Counted from the stretch's first letter, positions 23,501 through 35,157 are shown. The stretch: 64,000 nt of DNA from Caenorhabditis remanei (GCF_010183535.1 NC_071332.1:3224001-3288000); one strand, 5' to 3'. Notes: generated by a model not told the origin, from the letters alone. Numbers and translations: made by a program.

Positions 23501-26500
23501 GATATTTTTCTCAACATTTTCGAATCAAAATTGAATAAACCCTAGTTTTTCTAAGGTTAACGAGATTTTTAATATGAAAAATTGCAATTTTCGGCGATTT
23601 TATGAGAAAAATGTGGATTTTTTGGGCAAATTTATAAAATTTTGATACATGTTCAGTGAAAATAAGCGATTTTTCAGTGTTTTTATCATAAAAAACGATA
23701 AAATTGAGATTTTTCAGTATATTTGTACTGAAAACCTCAATTTTTCCTGATGGATCTGCATTTTTTTAAAGCGATTTTCAGCAGAAATACCCCGTTTTTG
23801 CAGAGGAGATTTTCAATTCAAATCAATTCTCTCTCTCACCTTCAATCAACTTATAAAACAGTGAACTCGTCGACGGAATCGCCACAAATCTCAAATGATT
23901 GATGAGATTGGCGAGTGATTTGTGGGCGAGACACTCGACATAAGCTTTGACGACTTGTGAGAACAACTTGTCAGTTCCAATGATGCCAACGATTGAGAGC
24001 GGCGGATTCGATGAGTTACTGTGACAGCTGAAAATTTAAAAATGAAATTTTTTAAAGATTTTTATACAAAAATTTCCAAGAAATCGCGTCATGATTTGCT
24101 AAAGAAGGCGATTTTTTGCGGTTTTTCCAGAAAAAAACATTTAAAACGCGTTATAGGAACGCCAGGCAAGCTGTAATCAAGTTCCTGTCTGTCTGGCGCA
24201 CCTTTGACGCGGTCCTAATGCTGAGAAAACACGATGAAAAAATATATACATAGGGAATTGAGATTTTCGTTGAAAATTTCCGAAAAATCGCTTCGGGATT
24301 GGCGAGTTTTTGCGTTTTTTCTTGAAAATAAAAACATTGAAAACGCGTCTTAGGAACGCCAGACAAGCCGTAATTAAGTTTCTGTCTGTCTGGCGTAACG
24401 TTGGCGCGGTCCTAATGCTGAGAAACCAGGCGCACCTTTGACGCGCAATAAGGAGAATAAACACGCGTTGAAAGCGCGCCAGAGTCAGAAGCTGTGTGTT
24501 TTCATATCTGGCGCACCTTTGACGCAAACAAACATTTTATAAATGCGTCAAGGGTGCGCCAGGATCTTCAAATACCTAAAATTAAAATTGGCGCACTTTT
24601 GCCGCGTTTTCATGAATTCAAAACGCGTCAACGTAACGCCAGATTGGAAAATTCGCCTGAATTTGAAGTTTTTGAGTCTGGCGAACCTTTGACGAGCTTC
24701 GAATGTTAGAGGAACACGCCAACGGAACGCCAGACCCAAAAATTGAATCTGGGGCGCTTTTGACGCGTTTTTAACTTCTAGAATCTGAAAACACAAAAAC
24801 ACCCAAATTCGGGAAAAATTTGACAAGTTTTTAATGGCTGGCGTGCCTTTGACGCGCTCCAAATGTTAGAGAAACACGTCAACGGAACGCCAGACCCAAA
24901 AATTGCAGCTGGGGCGCCTTTGACGTGTTTCAAATCAATGAAAACGGGTATGACAACTTTTTAAGTGTCTGGCGTGCCTTTGACGCATTTTCTGTCGCAA
25001 ATTCACACTAAAACCCGAGTTTTTGAGCTCTAGAAATTTGAAAACTCACAAATTCTGAATCCGATTAATAACATGACTCAATGTCTGCCGAACTTGCGAG
25101 AACGACGGGCAATTCACCAGTGGTACCGGTCCGGCCAACGTCGCGTACGCCGGCCATTCCGACAAATTACACAACCAAACGGCGTCACTCCCATCAGGGG
25201 ACATGTTGGTGCCAAGGATGGCTGAGAGTTGTTCGGATAGACTGACACCTCGATGGACCGCCGTGGTCGATGGACCGGGAGTGGTTTGGTCATTCTTTAT
25301 GGAATTCAGGGTGGATGAATGGGGTATCATCTGAGAATGAGAATCAAACGATGACGTCATCACTCTCATTCCAGCGGTCCTTACTGGTGTAGTGCTCTCA
25401 GGGTGGGCGGAGCCTATCGAGTCTTTTTGGATGAGGCGATTAGCACCTCGGGTGTTCTCCTGATCAGAATCACCGTCTCCATCAGAAACCTCGTACATCG
25501 CCGCTAGATGATCAATTTTCTCTTTTTGATCAAAAAACGGTGCTAATTGAGGTCTCCGATTACTCCGTATCGACGCGTCATCGTTAAACATCTCCGGACC
25601 AGAATCATACGGAGAATCCAGGTCATCGTCCTCCCACGGCATCTCTTTCACCTGGACACCTGGCCGGCGACCGTCTTCCGGACGGAACATGTTAAACAAC
25701 TTGTTCATCTGATACTTCAGATTCTTCCCCTTCGTCCGACGGGTCCCTTCAATCTCCGCCCCCGACGACGTTTTATGCCTCTGATGGCTCCGCCCACTTG
25801 GCATCTCGTTCAGATCATCGCCAACGTCATCGTAATCCGTCTCCGTCTCCTCTTCTGAATCCTCCACGTTCTTTTTCTGTTTGTCGCGATCGTCGACGAT
25901 CTCGGGAGCTTGGGAATAGCATGAGGCGAGGAAGAGCTTTCCGGCGCATGCACCGACTGAAAATTTGGGTTTTTTCGGGAGGAAAAATGGGGAAATTTCA
26001 CTGAAAATCTCAAGTTTTTCGAGTAATTTTAATGGAAAATCAAGTTTTTTCTAAAATTTTCGACCAAAAATTGATCAAAATCATGTATTTTACTAATTTA
26101 TCGATGAAAACTAAGATATCTGGCGCACCCTTGACGCGTTTTTCTTGAAATCTCGCTCAAAATCTCACAATCCTACTTGAAAATTTCAATTTTTAGCGTT
26201 CTTCATAACTTTTCCAGTCCAAAAACATCTATTTAAGTAGAAAATAGCTTTTTTCAAGCTATTTTCAAAAATTGAACTTTTCTTTGAGAAAATACAGTTT
26301 TTCAACTGAAAAAGGATATTTTAAAGCAATTTTTAAAGAAAATTTTGAGATTTTCGAGCAAAAAATGGCAAAAAATGAAGAAAAAAACAGAATTTCAGTC
26401 AAAACAGCTCAATTTTCAGCGAATCTGACGCACCTTTGACGCGTTTTTAAACTACCGAATTCGGAAGTGAATTCAAAACGCGTCTAGCGCGCGCCAGATA

Positions 26501-29500
26501 CAGCAACTCTTGGAAGAGCGATACAATATCCTAATCTGGCGTGCCTTTGACGCGTTTTTCTGACATTCAAAACGCGTCAAAGGCGCGCCAGTAGCTCAAT
26601 TTTCAGCACAAATTTTATGTGCATATGGGAAAACAGCCATTTTAAAAGGGATTTGATAGCAAAAATCCAGGAAATTGATCACTTTCGGCAAAAAATTTTG
26701 AAATTTTGAAAGAAAAAAAAAGAGAAATTCTAGGAAATCCGATGTTTCTGAGGTAATTTTGATCATTTCTATGCGATTTTTCAGACACAAACCTCCTTTC
26801 AATTCGACCTCATTCTCCGATGACGGGTTCAACTGAATCTCACGTAAACCGCCTTGTTGCATTATCTGGAAATTATAGAGAGTGGTAATCTGAGTACAAA
26901 ACTTTGAAAATTGGTCTAAAACCGGCAAAAATGGCATAACAAGCACGAATTTTCAGAAAAATGGAAAAACTCAATATGATGAGTGGTCGAACTTTTCATG
27001 TTGGGTTTCTAGGCCAGCGGACTTGAGGCAAAAGAGAGATCGCTGGCCTAGAAACCCAGCAGTCTGGCGTACCCTTGACGCTTTCCAAATGTTCGAGAAA
27101 CACGTCAACGGAACGCCAGACCCAAAAAGTACAGCTGGGGTGCTTTTTACGCGTTTTTAACTTCTAGAATCCGAAATTTTCAGCATTTTCAAACTAAAAA
27201 TTTCCAAATTTTTTGGTTCTCTAGACCCAAAAACTGCTTTTAGCCGCTTGAAAACCACAGAAAACTGCAAAATGTGGATAAAACAACTCGGGGACTAGTT
27301 TTCCACTTGGTGTCCTAGAAAACCAAAATCCGTAAAAACTAGTCCCCGGGTTGTTTTATCGACTTTTTGCAGTTTTTTTTTGAGGTTTTCAACCGGCTAA
27401 AAACAGTTTTTGGCAGACTTGTCAAAAATCGGGCCGGCCCGGGCCGAGATTTTTCCTGATTTCGGCCCGGTCGGGCCAGGCCGGGCCGAGATTTTTCTTG
27501 ACCGGGCCGGGCCGGGCCGAAATTTCTCTTGGCCCGGTCTGCCCGGATTCAAAAATGGGAACCCGTTTTTACCAAATTTTATTTGAAATTTTTAGAAAAA
27601 ATAGAGTAAAAATGCTTAAATTATCATACATATTCACATTTTTCAGAAAATTTCAAAAAATTCCAAAAAAATTCAAAAACTCAAAATGTTTCAAAACGAG
27701 CCGAGCGGGCCGGGCCGGGCCGGGCCGGGCCGAGATTTTTCCTGATCTCGGCCCGGTCGGGCCGGGCCGGGCCGAGATTTTTCCTGATTTCGGCCCGGCC
27801 CGGCCCGGCCCGTGACAAGTCTGGTTTTTGGGGACTAGTTTTTACCAGACTTGTCAAAAATCGGGCCGGCCCGGGCCGGGCCTCGGGCCGGGCCGGGCCG
27901 AGATTTTTCTTGACCGGGCCGGGCCGGGCCGAAATTCCTCTTGGCCCGGCCCGGCCCGGTCGGCCCGGATTCAAAAATGGGTACCTATTTTTACCAATTT
28001 TTTTTTGAAATTTTTCGAAAAAAAAGAGTAAAAGTGCTTAAATTATCATACATATTCACATTTTGATTCAATTTTAAATGTTTACTCGAAAACTATACTT
28101 TTTTCAAAAAATTTCAAAAAATTTCCAAAATTTTCCAAAAAAACATCAAATTTTCAAAAATGTTTCAAAAACTGTTTCAAAACGGGCCGAGCGGGCCGGG
28201 CCGGGCCGGGCCGGGCCGGGCCGAGATTTTTCCTGATTTTGGCCCGGCCCGGCCCGGCCCGTGACAAGTCTGGTTTTTACAAATTTTGGTTTTCTAGGCC
28301 ACCAAGTGGAAAACTAGTCCCCCGGCCTATTTTTTCGACTTTTTGCAGTTTTTTGTTGCTTTTCAAGCTCTTCTTTTCTGCGCCTTACATAAGTGAGATT
28401 AATATTTCCAACGGCTAGATCTCTGAGTCCCCCGGGCAATCGATTCTTGTACTTTTTCCTCCGTTGAATCAATAATTGAAGAACATTCGATTTTCGCTTC
28501 AAAAAGTGCGGATATTGAATACAAAACGAAATGTCACAATCCAAATCGATTCGTCCATGATTGGGTGTCACTTTGATCTCGTTACTCCTCAAATATCGAC
28601 TCCGTTTCGAGAGCGGTAGTTTCGCGGTGACGATGATCGAGTTGACTTCTGGAGAGACGCAGTCGAGCAGAATTCGATTGATTGACACGTTGAAGATTCT
28701 GAAGAGAGAAGCGACGACGTTAGGATTTGGAAAAATTTCAATTTTGGAATCTGGCGCTCCTTTGACGCGTTTTAATTGCCCCTAATTTCGCGTCAACGGC
28801 GCGCCAGATTCAAATTCTTTTTTGATTTTGGCTGTCTGGGGCACCATAGACGTGTTTGGGCTTTTATAAAATGCGTCAAAGGCGCGCCAGTCACAAAAGA
28901 GAGTCAAGGAAAAACATCCAGTTAGAGATCTGGCGTTCCTTTGACGCGTTTTATTTGCCCTAATTTAGCGTCAACGGCGCGCCAGACACAATGAAAATGC
29001 CGAAAAAACACTAGAAAACGGTATTTTTGGTACATTTCAACCTGAAAACGCGCCAGATTCAAATTCTTTTTTGATTTTGGCTGTCTGGGGCACCCTAAAC
29101 GCGTTTCGGGTTTTATAAAATGCGTGTCAACGGAAACGCCAGATCTGCTAACTCGCATGAATCTTATGGCTTCTGGCGCACCTTTGACGCGAACACACAT
29201 TTCAAAAATGCGTCAAAGATGAAAAAAAAATTTAATTTCTGATTTTTCAAAAAATTCACATGTTTTTCTCCTGCCATCTTTTTTTTTTTCGAAAATCCGG
29301 TTTTCAAGTGGTTACAAAATGAATTTGTTCCCCCCAGTGAACACCTGTTTTTTTGACAGATTATGTCTGACCAGGAACAAAAAATGTCAGATCAATCTTC
29401 GATCGTTTTACAGTGAATTCGAAAACAGAAAGTGCGAAAAAAAGCGGTGTTCGAGGTGGAAAATCGTGTAAAAATCATGAAATTCCGTTTTTGTTTGTGT

Positions 29501-30494
29501 CTGGCGCGCTGTTGACGCGAAATTAGGGTAATAAAAACGCGTCAAAGGAACGCCAGTTTGCATAAATTGCTTTCCGGTTGAAATTTGATTTGCGACTGGC
29601 GCGCCTTTGACGCGTTTTATAGAATTCAAAAAACGCGAATCCCGCGAATTATTATTTTATTATCGTCTGGCGCGTCGTTGACGCGTCAAAGAAACGCCAG
29701 CTTCTAACTGGATTTTTTCAAATCTAAGTTTGTTTTGTGGCTGGCGTGCCTTTAACGCATTTTATAAAAGCCGAAACGCGTCTAGGGTGCGCCAGACAGC
29801 CAGAATTAGGATCTTGGCGCGCTTTTGGCGCGTTTTCGGGTTGAAAATAGCATAAAATTACTCAAAAAACCAGTTTTCAAGAATTTTGAGTCTGTTTTTT
29901 GGCTGGCGCACCTTTAACGCATTTTATTAAATCCGAAACGCGTCTACGGTGCGCCAGACAGTCAGAATTAGGATCTTGGCGCGCTTTTGGCGCGTTTTCG
30001 GGTTGAAAATAGCATAAAATCACTCAAAAAACCAGTTTCCAAGAATTTTGAGTCTGTTTTTTGGCTGGCGCGCTTTTAACGCATTTTATTAAATCCGCGT
30101 CTACGGTGCGCCAGACACAACGCGTCTACGGTGCGCCAGACAAACGAAAATGAAGAATTCGGTTCTGGCGCGCTTTTGGCGCGTTTTCAGGCTGAAAATA
30201 ACATAAAAGCAGTCAAGAACCGGTTTTCGCGGATTTCAGTCACTTTTTCAGCATTTTTCAGCCAAAACGCGTCTAGGGTGCGCCAGACAGCCAGAATTAG
30301 GATCTGGCGCGCTTTTGGCGCTTTTTCACGATGAAAAGTGCAAAAAATGTCGTTTTTCAGCGTTTTTTCAGCATTTTCAGATAAAAAAAAGAAAATTTTC
30401 CTCACCTCGGTACAGTCGACGGTGTCGCCCTATCGACGTCCCACGTGGCGTATAGCCGCATAGCCATCGAGCTACTCTCATGTTGTTTCTCCAT
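20553..30494 (-). CDS. pacs-1: PACS family sorting adaptor (phosphofurin acidic cluster sorting protein)
   Basis: Exons (minus): 30406-30494, 28389-28698, 26793-26865, 25050-25956, 23840-24027, 22286-23029 and 20553-20671. They total 2,430 bp, or 809 residues, and every junction is GT-AG and in phase. PACS proteins are cytosolic adaptors that bind acidic-cluster cargo such as furin and route it between the TGN, endosomes and ER. The furin-binding region is at about residues 12-150 (MRLYATWDVDRATPSTVPR, YLRSNEIKVTP, QYPHFLKRKSNVLQLLIQRR). An acidic stretch EDSEEETETDYDD is near 190. The C-terminal PACS domain runs from about 400 to the end (WLCNLSEWPAYATLAGPVPL, LPIGEAMLQL, HFKTLLVSRSPSSGS, SSIGRMLCSA, FPIAFF). 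The length is slightly below vertebrate PACS1 (about 960). Introns are unusually long and full of short dispersed motifs and transposon relics. No clear trans-splice site was seen at the ATG. Confidence 0.93.
20690..21060. repeat. short inverted repeats in pacs-1 last intron
   Basis: Within intron 6, GAAAATGCGACGAGAAAGAGTG at about 20,731 is mirrored near 20,790-20,816 (CACTCTCTCTCGTCGCATTTTC), a hairpin with a stem of about 20 bp. At 20,955-20,995 lies a GCACGC...ACAGCGCTCTACCGGAACC element related to those near 30,960 and 51,130. Confidence 0.55.
21519..21842. mobile_element. GC-rich inverted-repeat element (CAGACTTGTCA family)
   Basis: The ends are CAGACTTGTCACGGGTCGGG and GGCCCGATTTTTGACAAGTCTG. 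It is 324 bp with no insertion, so it serves as the empty-site reference for the nested element at 18,170-18,553. Confidence 0.8.
21853..22203. mobile_element. 351-bp foldback element with CATACTTGTCAACCGGGCCG ends
   Basis: The terminal inverted repeats are about 20 bp. The inner inverted arms contain ATACCAAAATGTAGATCTCG and its inverse, and GGGCCGGATGGCTATT... with its inverse about 90 bp later. Partial relatives of the ATACCAAAATGTAGATCTCG arms occur at 31,517-31,716, 36,845-36,895, 37,490-37,550, 41,845-41,905 and 43,330-43,390. Confidence 0.75.
24120..25000. repeat. cluster of CGCGTC/GCGCCAG motifs (pacs-1 intron 4)
   Basis: The motif and its inverse alternate throughout, for example ACGCGTTGAAAGCGCGCCAG at about 24,463, CTGGCGCACCTTTGACGCAA near 24,510 and GCGTCAAGGGTGCGCCAGG near 24,545. 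Opposed neighbours are 20-80 bp apart and could pair as hairpins. Confidence 0.8.
26105..26600. repeat. motif cluster in pacs-1 intron 3
   Basis: Copies of CTGGCGCACCCTTGACGCG (26,120), AACGCGTCTAGCGCGCGCCAG (26,476 region), CTGGCGTGCCTTTGACGCG (26,535) and ACGCGTCAAAGGCGCGCCAG (26,572) lie in A/T-run sequence. Confidence 0.75.
26998..27380. repeat. inverted-repeat block in pacs-1 intron 2
   Basis: TTGGGTTTCTAGGCCAGCGA... at about 27,002 pairs with TCGCTGGCCTAGAAACCCA at about 27,040. GATAAAACAACTCGGGGACTAGTTTT at 27,276 pairs with its inverse near 27,335. Two CGCGTC/GCGCCAG motifs are at 27,065-27,160. Confidence 0.6.
27413..27822. mobile_element. GC-rich inverted-repeat element (CAGACTTGTCA family)
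   Basis: The left end is CAGACTTGTCAAAAATCGGG, the right end CCCGTGACAAGTCTG, and there are long GGGCCGGGCC tracts inside. It is followed only about 20 bp later by a second copy. The long Gly/Pro/Arg open frames here come from the GGGCC runs. Confidence 0.78.
27844..28272. mobile_element. GC-rich inverted-repeat element, adjacent second copy
   Basis: CAGACTTGTCAAAAATCGGG to GGCCCGTGACAAGTCTGG, in the same orientation as the copy at 27,413-27,822. The inner AT-rich segment AAATTATCATACATATTCAC is shared with the other copies. Confidence 0.78.
28740..30330. repeat. motif cluster and tandem units in pacs-1 intron 1
   Basis: This is the densest run of the CGCGTC/GCGCCAG motif. At 29,760-30,330 a unit of about 160 bp recurs three to four times: AAACGCGTCTA(G/C)GGTGCGCCAGACA, a GAATTAGGATCTTGGCGCGC segment, then GGTTGAAAATAGCATAAAAT. 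The units are direct repeats. Confidence 0.8.
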
Positions 30495-32090
30495 TATGCT
30501 ATACGTTCATCTCCCTTTTTTTGATTTTCGGCTGAAATTCGGCTGAAAATGCAAAAAATTGAGTGGAAAAACGATATAAAAACGCGATAAAAACGCGAAA
30601 ACTGGAATTTTCAGTTCATTCAGTATGAAAACCGGGTATACGGATTATTGGGGGGGAATGAAGAGGTGTTTTGGGGGCGAAAACGACACGTGAAAGTTAG
30701 TTCAAAAGAATGAATGTATGACACTGAATATGTTATGAGATGACATATATATATATTGTTCTCTGAAAAAAAAGAACATCTGGAATTCACTATATGTTAT
30801 GTTATGTGGAAAACTAATAGGGAACAGATAGAGAGAAACCGATCGAAAATCACACAGACTCGCTCCGCCCACTTTTGCAATTTCACCGCACGATTCTTTT
30901 TTTTTAATTGTTATTCAGTTCATCCTCCAGGAAAAACTGAATTACAGTGAATTATTAGAACGGCACGCATCTTACAACCGCGCTCTACTGGAACCCAAGA
31001 AAATTTTGTGTGAAATTGAGAGGCGCAGAGAAAAAGAGACGTTTTTCAACGGAGCGCAGTTGTAAGAACTGTGCCGAGATTATATGCGGTTACATTGCAA
31101 AAAACGGTATTAACGCGACAGACAGGTCCCGTAACGAAAACTTCTTACTGTATTTAGTTATTTTTGAAAAATGAGTTTTCAGTAAAATTGACGACTCAAA
31201 AAAAAGAATTTTCGACTCTTTTGAGTCGTCAATTTTACTGAAAACACATTTTTTACTAACTACAGAAAGAAGTTTTCGTTGCGGGACCTGTCAAGACACT
31301 TTATTAACGTTTTTTGCAATGTCACCGCATAGTACAGTGTAGCTCAGTTCTTCCTGGATAATAAACTGAATCACATTGAAAAAATGGATTGTGCGGTGAA
31401 ATTGCAGAAGAGGGCGGGGCGAGATGTTTGCTTAGAGGCCGCCAACCTAGAAATCCAAACAGAAAAAGTTCGGCCAGGACTAACAACGCCTCGTAACTCC
31501 CTTCCAACTCAAATCTATGAGCTGAAAATATACCAAAATGTAGATCTCGACGAGTTCTATGTTTCTGATCTACTCCGCGCCGATGGGGAAGAATTAATGT
31601 ACCGCGGGTCGGACTAGAATGCCCCGCAACACATTAAAAATTCTCCATTCGAGAGCGAGAGTTGGTCAGAAACATAGAGCTCGTTGAGATCTACGTTTTG
31701 GTATATTTTCAGCTCATAGCAATAAGTTTAAAGAGAGTTATGCGCTCTTGTTAATTCTGGCCGAACTTTCCCAATTTGGGTTTCTAGGTTCGCATACTCT
31801 TGTCTTGAAAAATGAGCAAAAAACGTTAGGAATCGTCGTTTCGTTTCCTACAATCTTGTAATCAAACTGGAAACGTCGGATTTTCAGACTGAAAACCAAT
31901 CATTTTTCTAGCATTCTTATAGAAAAGACGAGATTCAATCATTTTCAGCCACCGTCACCATCAAAATTTTTTCGTTTTCAATACGAAAAGCGTGGGCAAT
32001 GACGAAGAGCAACATAAAAATAATTGAATGGGTGGCTGGAGGCTCGACTCTTGAGACCGCATTGTTGTAAAAACGACAGCAAATTGGTTA
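30495..32090. repeat. pacs-1 upstream region, nested palindromes
   Basis: No gene is visible. The palindrome 31,085-31,330 is centred near 31,207: TTGCAAAAAACGGTATTAAC and the ACAGGTCCCG arm are mirrored by CGGGACCTGTC and TTAACGTTTTTTGCAA, with AATTGACGACTCAAAA inside. Outside it lie GCGCTCTACTGGAACC (30,980) and GGAGCGCAGTTGTAAGA (31,050), shared with 51,130-51,230. At 31,517-31,716 is a partial copy of the 351-bp foldback element. Any pacs-1 promoter should lie just above 30,494, but I see no distinctive motif. Confidence 0.6.
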
Positions 32091-33700
32091 GAGAAGAACC
32101 TTCCGACGGTTGACGACGACGACAAAAGGTCGGTGCGAAATTAAATTTGTGATGAAAAGAGAGTGAGGAGAGGTGTTCACACCGATCCCCTCAAGACACC
32201 CTCTCGCGCAGTGTGTCTGCGTCTCTCTCTCTCTCTTCTCTCTAAATGAATAGAGAGTATAGCGGAAACGAGATAGAGAGAACATGGAAAGAGGAAAATA
32301 TATAATGACACCGGCGCACGATAATAGAGTGAGAGAGAGAACTGCCCAACCGTACCGAATTCAATTTCTGTGTTTGGTATTATTGCGGTGGGAATCGATT
32401 AGCGATCTCTTCTGACTGAGAATATGAGGACGTGGAGATTCTGAATCCGGGTTCTGGCAGATTTCAGATGATATGGTCTACAATCCAGAGGCTCTCGAGC
32501 TCAAATGGCTGGATGCCTTCCAGTGGAAGGTTGGAATCGAAAGGATTCTGGATCTGTTTGCGGATTCCGATAGATTCCAGATTTGCAGCTCAATGCCAGA
32601 TGGCTCAAAAGTTGAAGACGTGAGGATTCTGAATCCGGACTCCGATTCTGATAGATTTCAGACTGGATCGGGGTTCGCCCTGATTCTAGATTCTGAAACT
32701 GTCGAGAAAAAGGATTTGAGCTCCAGATAACTGGAATTCTAACTGAAAACGTCAGGATTTTGAATCCACTTCCGGATTCTGATAAAGTTCAAGCTGAATG
32801 AAAAGTTGAAACCGTGATGATTCTGAATCCGAATTCAGATTTTTGCAACTTTCAAGCTGAATCGGAATATGCCCGGATTCCAGATTCTGAAACTGTCAAT
32901 ATTCAAAATTGAGATTTTTCATGGATTTCAGTTGACTGGAAACCTGAAACCCTGAGGATTCTGAATAAGCTCTCAGATTCTGTTTGAAACTGAAATAAGC
33001 ATTGTTATCCAGGATTTCTGCCTGAAAATGCTTGAATCTGATTCCGAAAATTCAAAAAAAAACTTCATTTTGACGGTTTCAGAACCGATTCAGCTTTCCA
33101 ATCATATGAATTTCAGCCGGCTTTCTCAAGGATTAAACGGATCTGAGGATTCCACCCATTCATTCCTTTCTTCTCTGAGAACTCTCATTTAAACTATTCA
33201 TTCCCCTCGAGTTTGTTGTTGTCATTGCCAAAGAGCACTTTCTTTGCTTTGTTTTCAATTTTTGCCATTTTTCGCCAAGAGAACACTTCAGAATTCTTGA
33301 ATACGTGCATTCTTGAAGAAGTGTACTGCCAGCGAGTCGAAAAAAACGGCGAAAAACGAAAAACCCGCTATCATATTTCAGGTAGTCGGGTTGCGGCGGC
33401 GAGAGTCCGAAATGTTCACTCGCGTCAAAACGCATCTAGGGAATTCGAATTGACATGAGAGACGCATCAATCATCCGTCGATTCGGAAGATCGAACTTGC
33501 TGATATCTCTATACATGTCACAAAGAGACTCTTGCAGAAAATAAGGAGAAACCTCCCTTCTTCAATCCAAAAAAAAGGAGAAGAAGAAGGACCCGGAAAT
33601 GTGGGTCGCGGTTTCCGGCAGCGGCCCACAACAATCTAGACGACTAGAATGCGATACCTCGTTTTAAATCATGACGTTGGTTTATCTGCCATTTTAATTA
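32091..33700. repeat. gene-free stretch with degenerate GATTCTGAATCC units
   Basis: Between about 32,420 and 33,150 the phrases GATTCTGAATCCGG and GATTCTGATAGATTCCAG recur irregularly at about 100 bp spacing. GA/CT-rich tracts lie at 32,220-32,340. Open frames at 32,432-32,730 follow the repeat units and show no domain. Confidence 0.5.
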
Positions 33701-33776
33701 GAGATGTCTCCAGAATTGAATAGATGACGTGAGGCGCTTGGAAACCTTGAGATCTCAAAACTATTACGGTAACCTG

Positions 33777-34475
33777 GATGACAGACAGTCGAGGCCTAGG
33801 ATCCGACAACTCGGCCATCGTGGCACAAAAAATTATACCATTCGACACACTTGGAAAGGAGTGCTACCGGAAGGAAATTTGGAAATTTGCTGAATTTTTT
33901 TTTAGATTTTCAAGCTATTTTCATTGAAAATCGAAAAATCAGTAAATTTCCGCCCCCAAAATATTACGGTAACACCTGTTTCCAGCAGTGTCAAATGGTG
34001 CCATTTTTTGGTACGATGGCCGAGTTAACGGATCATAGGCCAGAAATGTCATTTATCCAGATTTTCGTAAAATCTCGATTTCAGAAAGTCTCCAGAATTG
34101 AATAGTTGAAATGAGTATGAGGCTCAGGGAAGTATAGAGAACCTTGAGATCTCAAAACTATTACGGTAACCTGAATGACAAACAGTCGTGGCCTAGGATC
34201 CGTCAACTTGGCCATCGTGCCACAAAAAATGGCATCATCCGACACAGCTGGAAACGAGTGCTACCGTAATATTTTGGGGAGGGAAGGTGGAAATTTGCTG
34301 AATTTTTTAGATTTTCAAGCTATTTTCACTGAAAATCGAAAAAATTTAGTAAATTTCAAATTTTCGCCCCAAAATATTACGGTAACACCTGTTTCCAGCA
34401 GTGTCAAATGATGCCATTTTTTGGTACGATGGCCGAGTTAACGGATCCTAGGCCACGACTGTCTGTCATTCAGAT
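33777..34475. repeat. two tandem copies of a foldback element
   Basis: Copy 1 (33,777-34,064) and copy 2 (34,178-34,475) share inverted ends: GGCCTAGGATCCG(A/T)CAACT...GGCCATCGTG and CGATGGCCGAGTTAACGGATC(C/A)TAGGCC. Both have an inner arm CATTCGACACA(C/G)(T/C)TGGAAA...GTGCTACCG mirrored by CGGTAACACCTGTTTCCAGCAGTG. The spacer holds a repeated TCCAGAATTGAATAG...CCTTGAGATCTC segment. Confidence 0.75.
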
Positions 34476-35157
34476 TGTCATAATATGGGGTCCGAGAAGT
34501 TTAGAAACCAGACATTTCGAACTGAGACATTTTCGGAATGTTTTGGTTTCAGAACGTCCCTGAGCAAAGTATACCCATATATATGTCAATACACGTACAA
34601 ATACTCGGAAATGGAATTTCAGCCTGTGTTATTCCAGAGAGTAAGCACCCGTTCACTTGGCGACCGGAAACTGATAACAAAGAGGTGGCAGCAATGGTGT
34701 TTGCGCTCTCTCTTTTTCTGACTAATAAGCTAATTGGAAAACAGAAAAACGGAACGAAGCGAGGGGAAAAGAAAATTGCATTTCTTTTCCACATATTTTC
34801 GACACCCCAATTTCCAGAATTCTTCTTCTCGAGTTAATTGGAAAATTATGCAGTTTTTGGAAGTGAGATCTACGAAATTTGCTATATTGGGGCGGAGCCT
34901 GTCGGTATTTCATCATTATACATGTTTTCAATAGGAATACATTCAGGGGGTATTTTGTTCAAAAACTGACGAAATTTCATTGCGAAATGTGGAAATTTCA
35001 GTTTCAGACAGACAAGTGGGAGAAATGAGTCAAATTTGTTAATAAATGAAATTGGTAGATCAAACTATTTCAAAACTTCAAAAAACGCGGAAAAATGAAT
35101 TCCGGGCCTGTTTGAAGGGGAAAAATGCTCGGAAAACGGAGCCAACTAATTCTAGAT

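Noticed and set aside
27498..28031. Gly/Pro/Arg/Ala-rich open frames on both strands
   Set aside because: They are translations of GGGCCGGGCC runs in two inverted-repeat elements.
32432..32730. Plus-strand frames rich in Asp/Ser/Phe
   Set aside because: Follow the GATTCTGAATCC repeat unit and have no exon-like boundaries.
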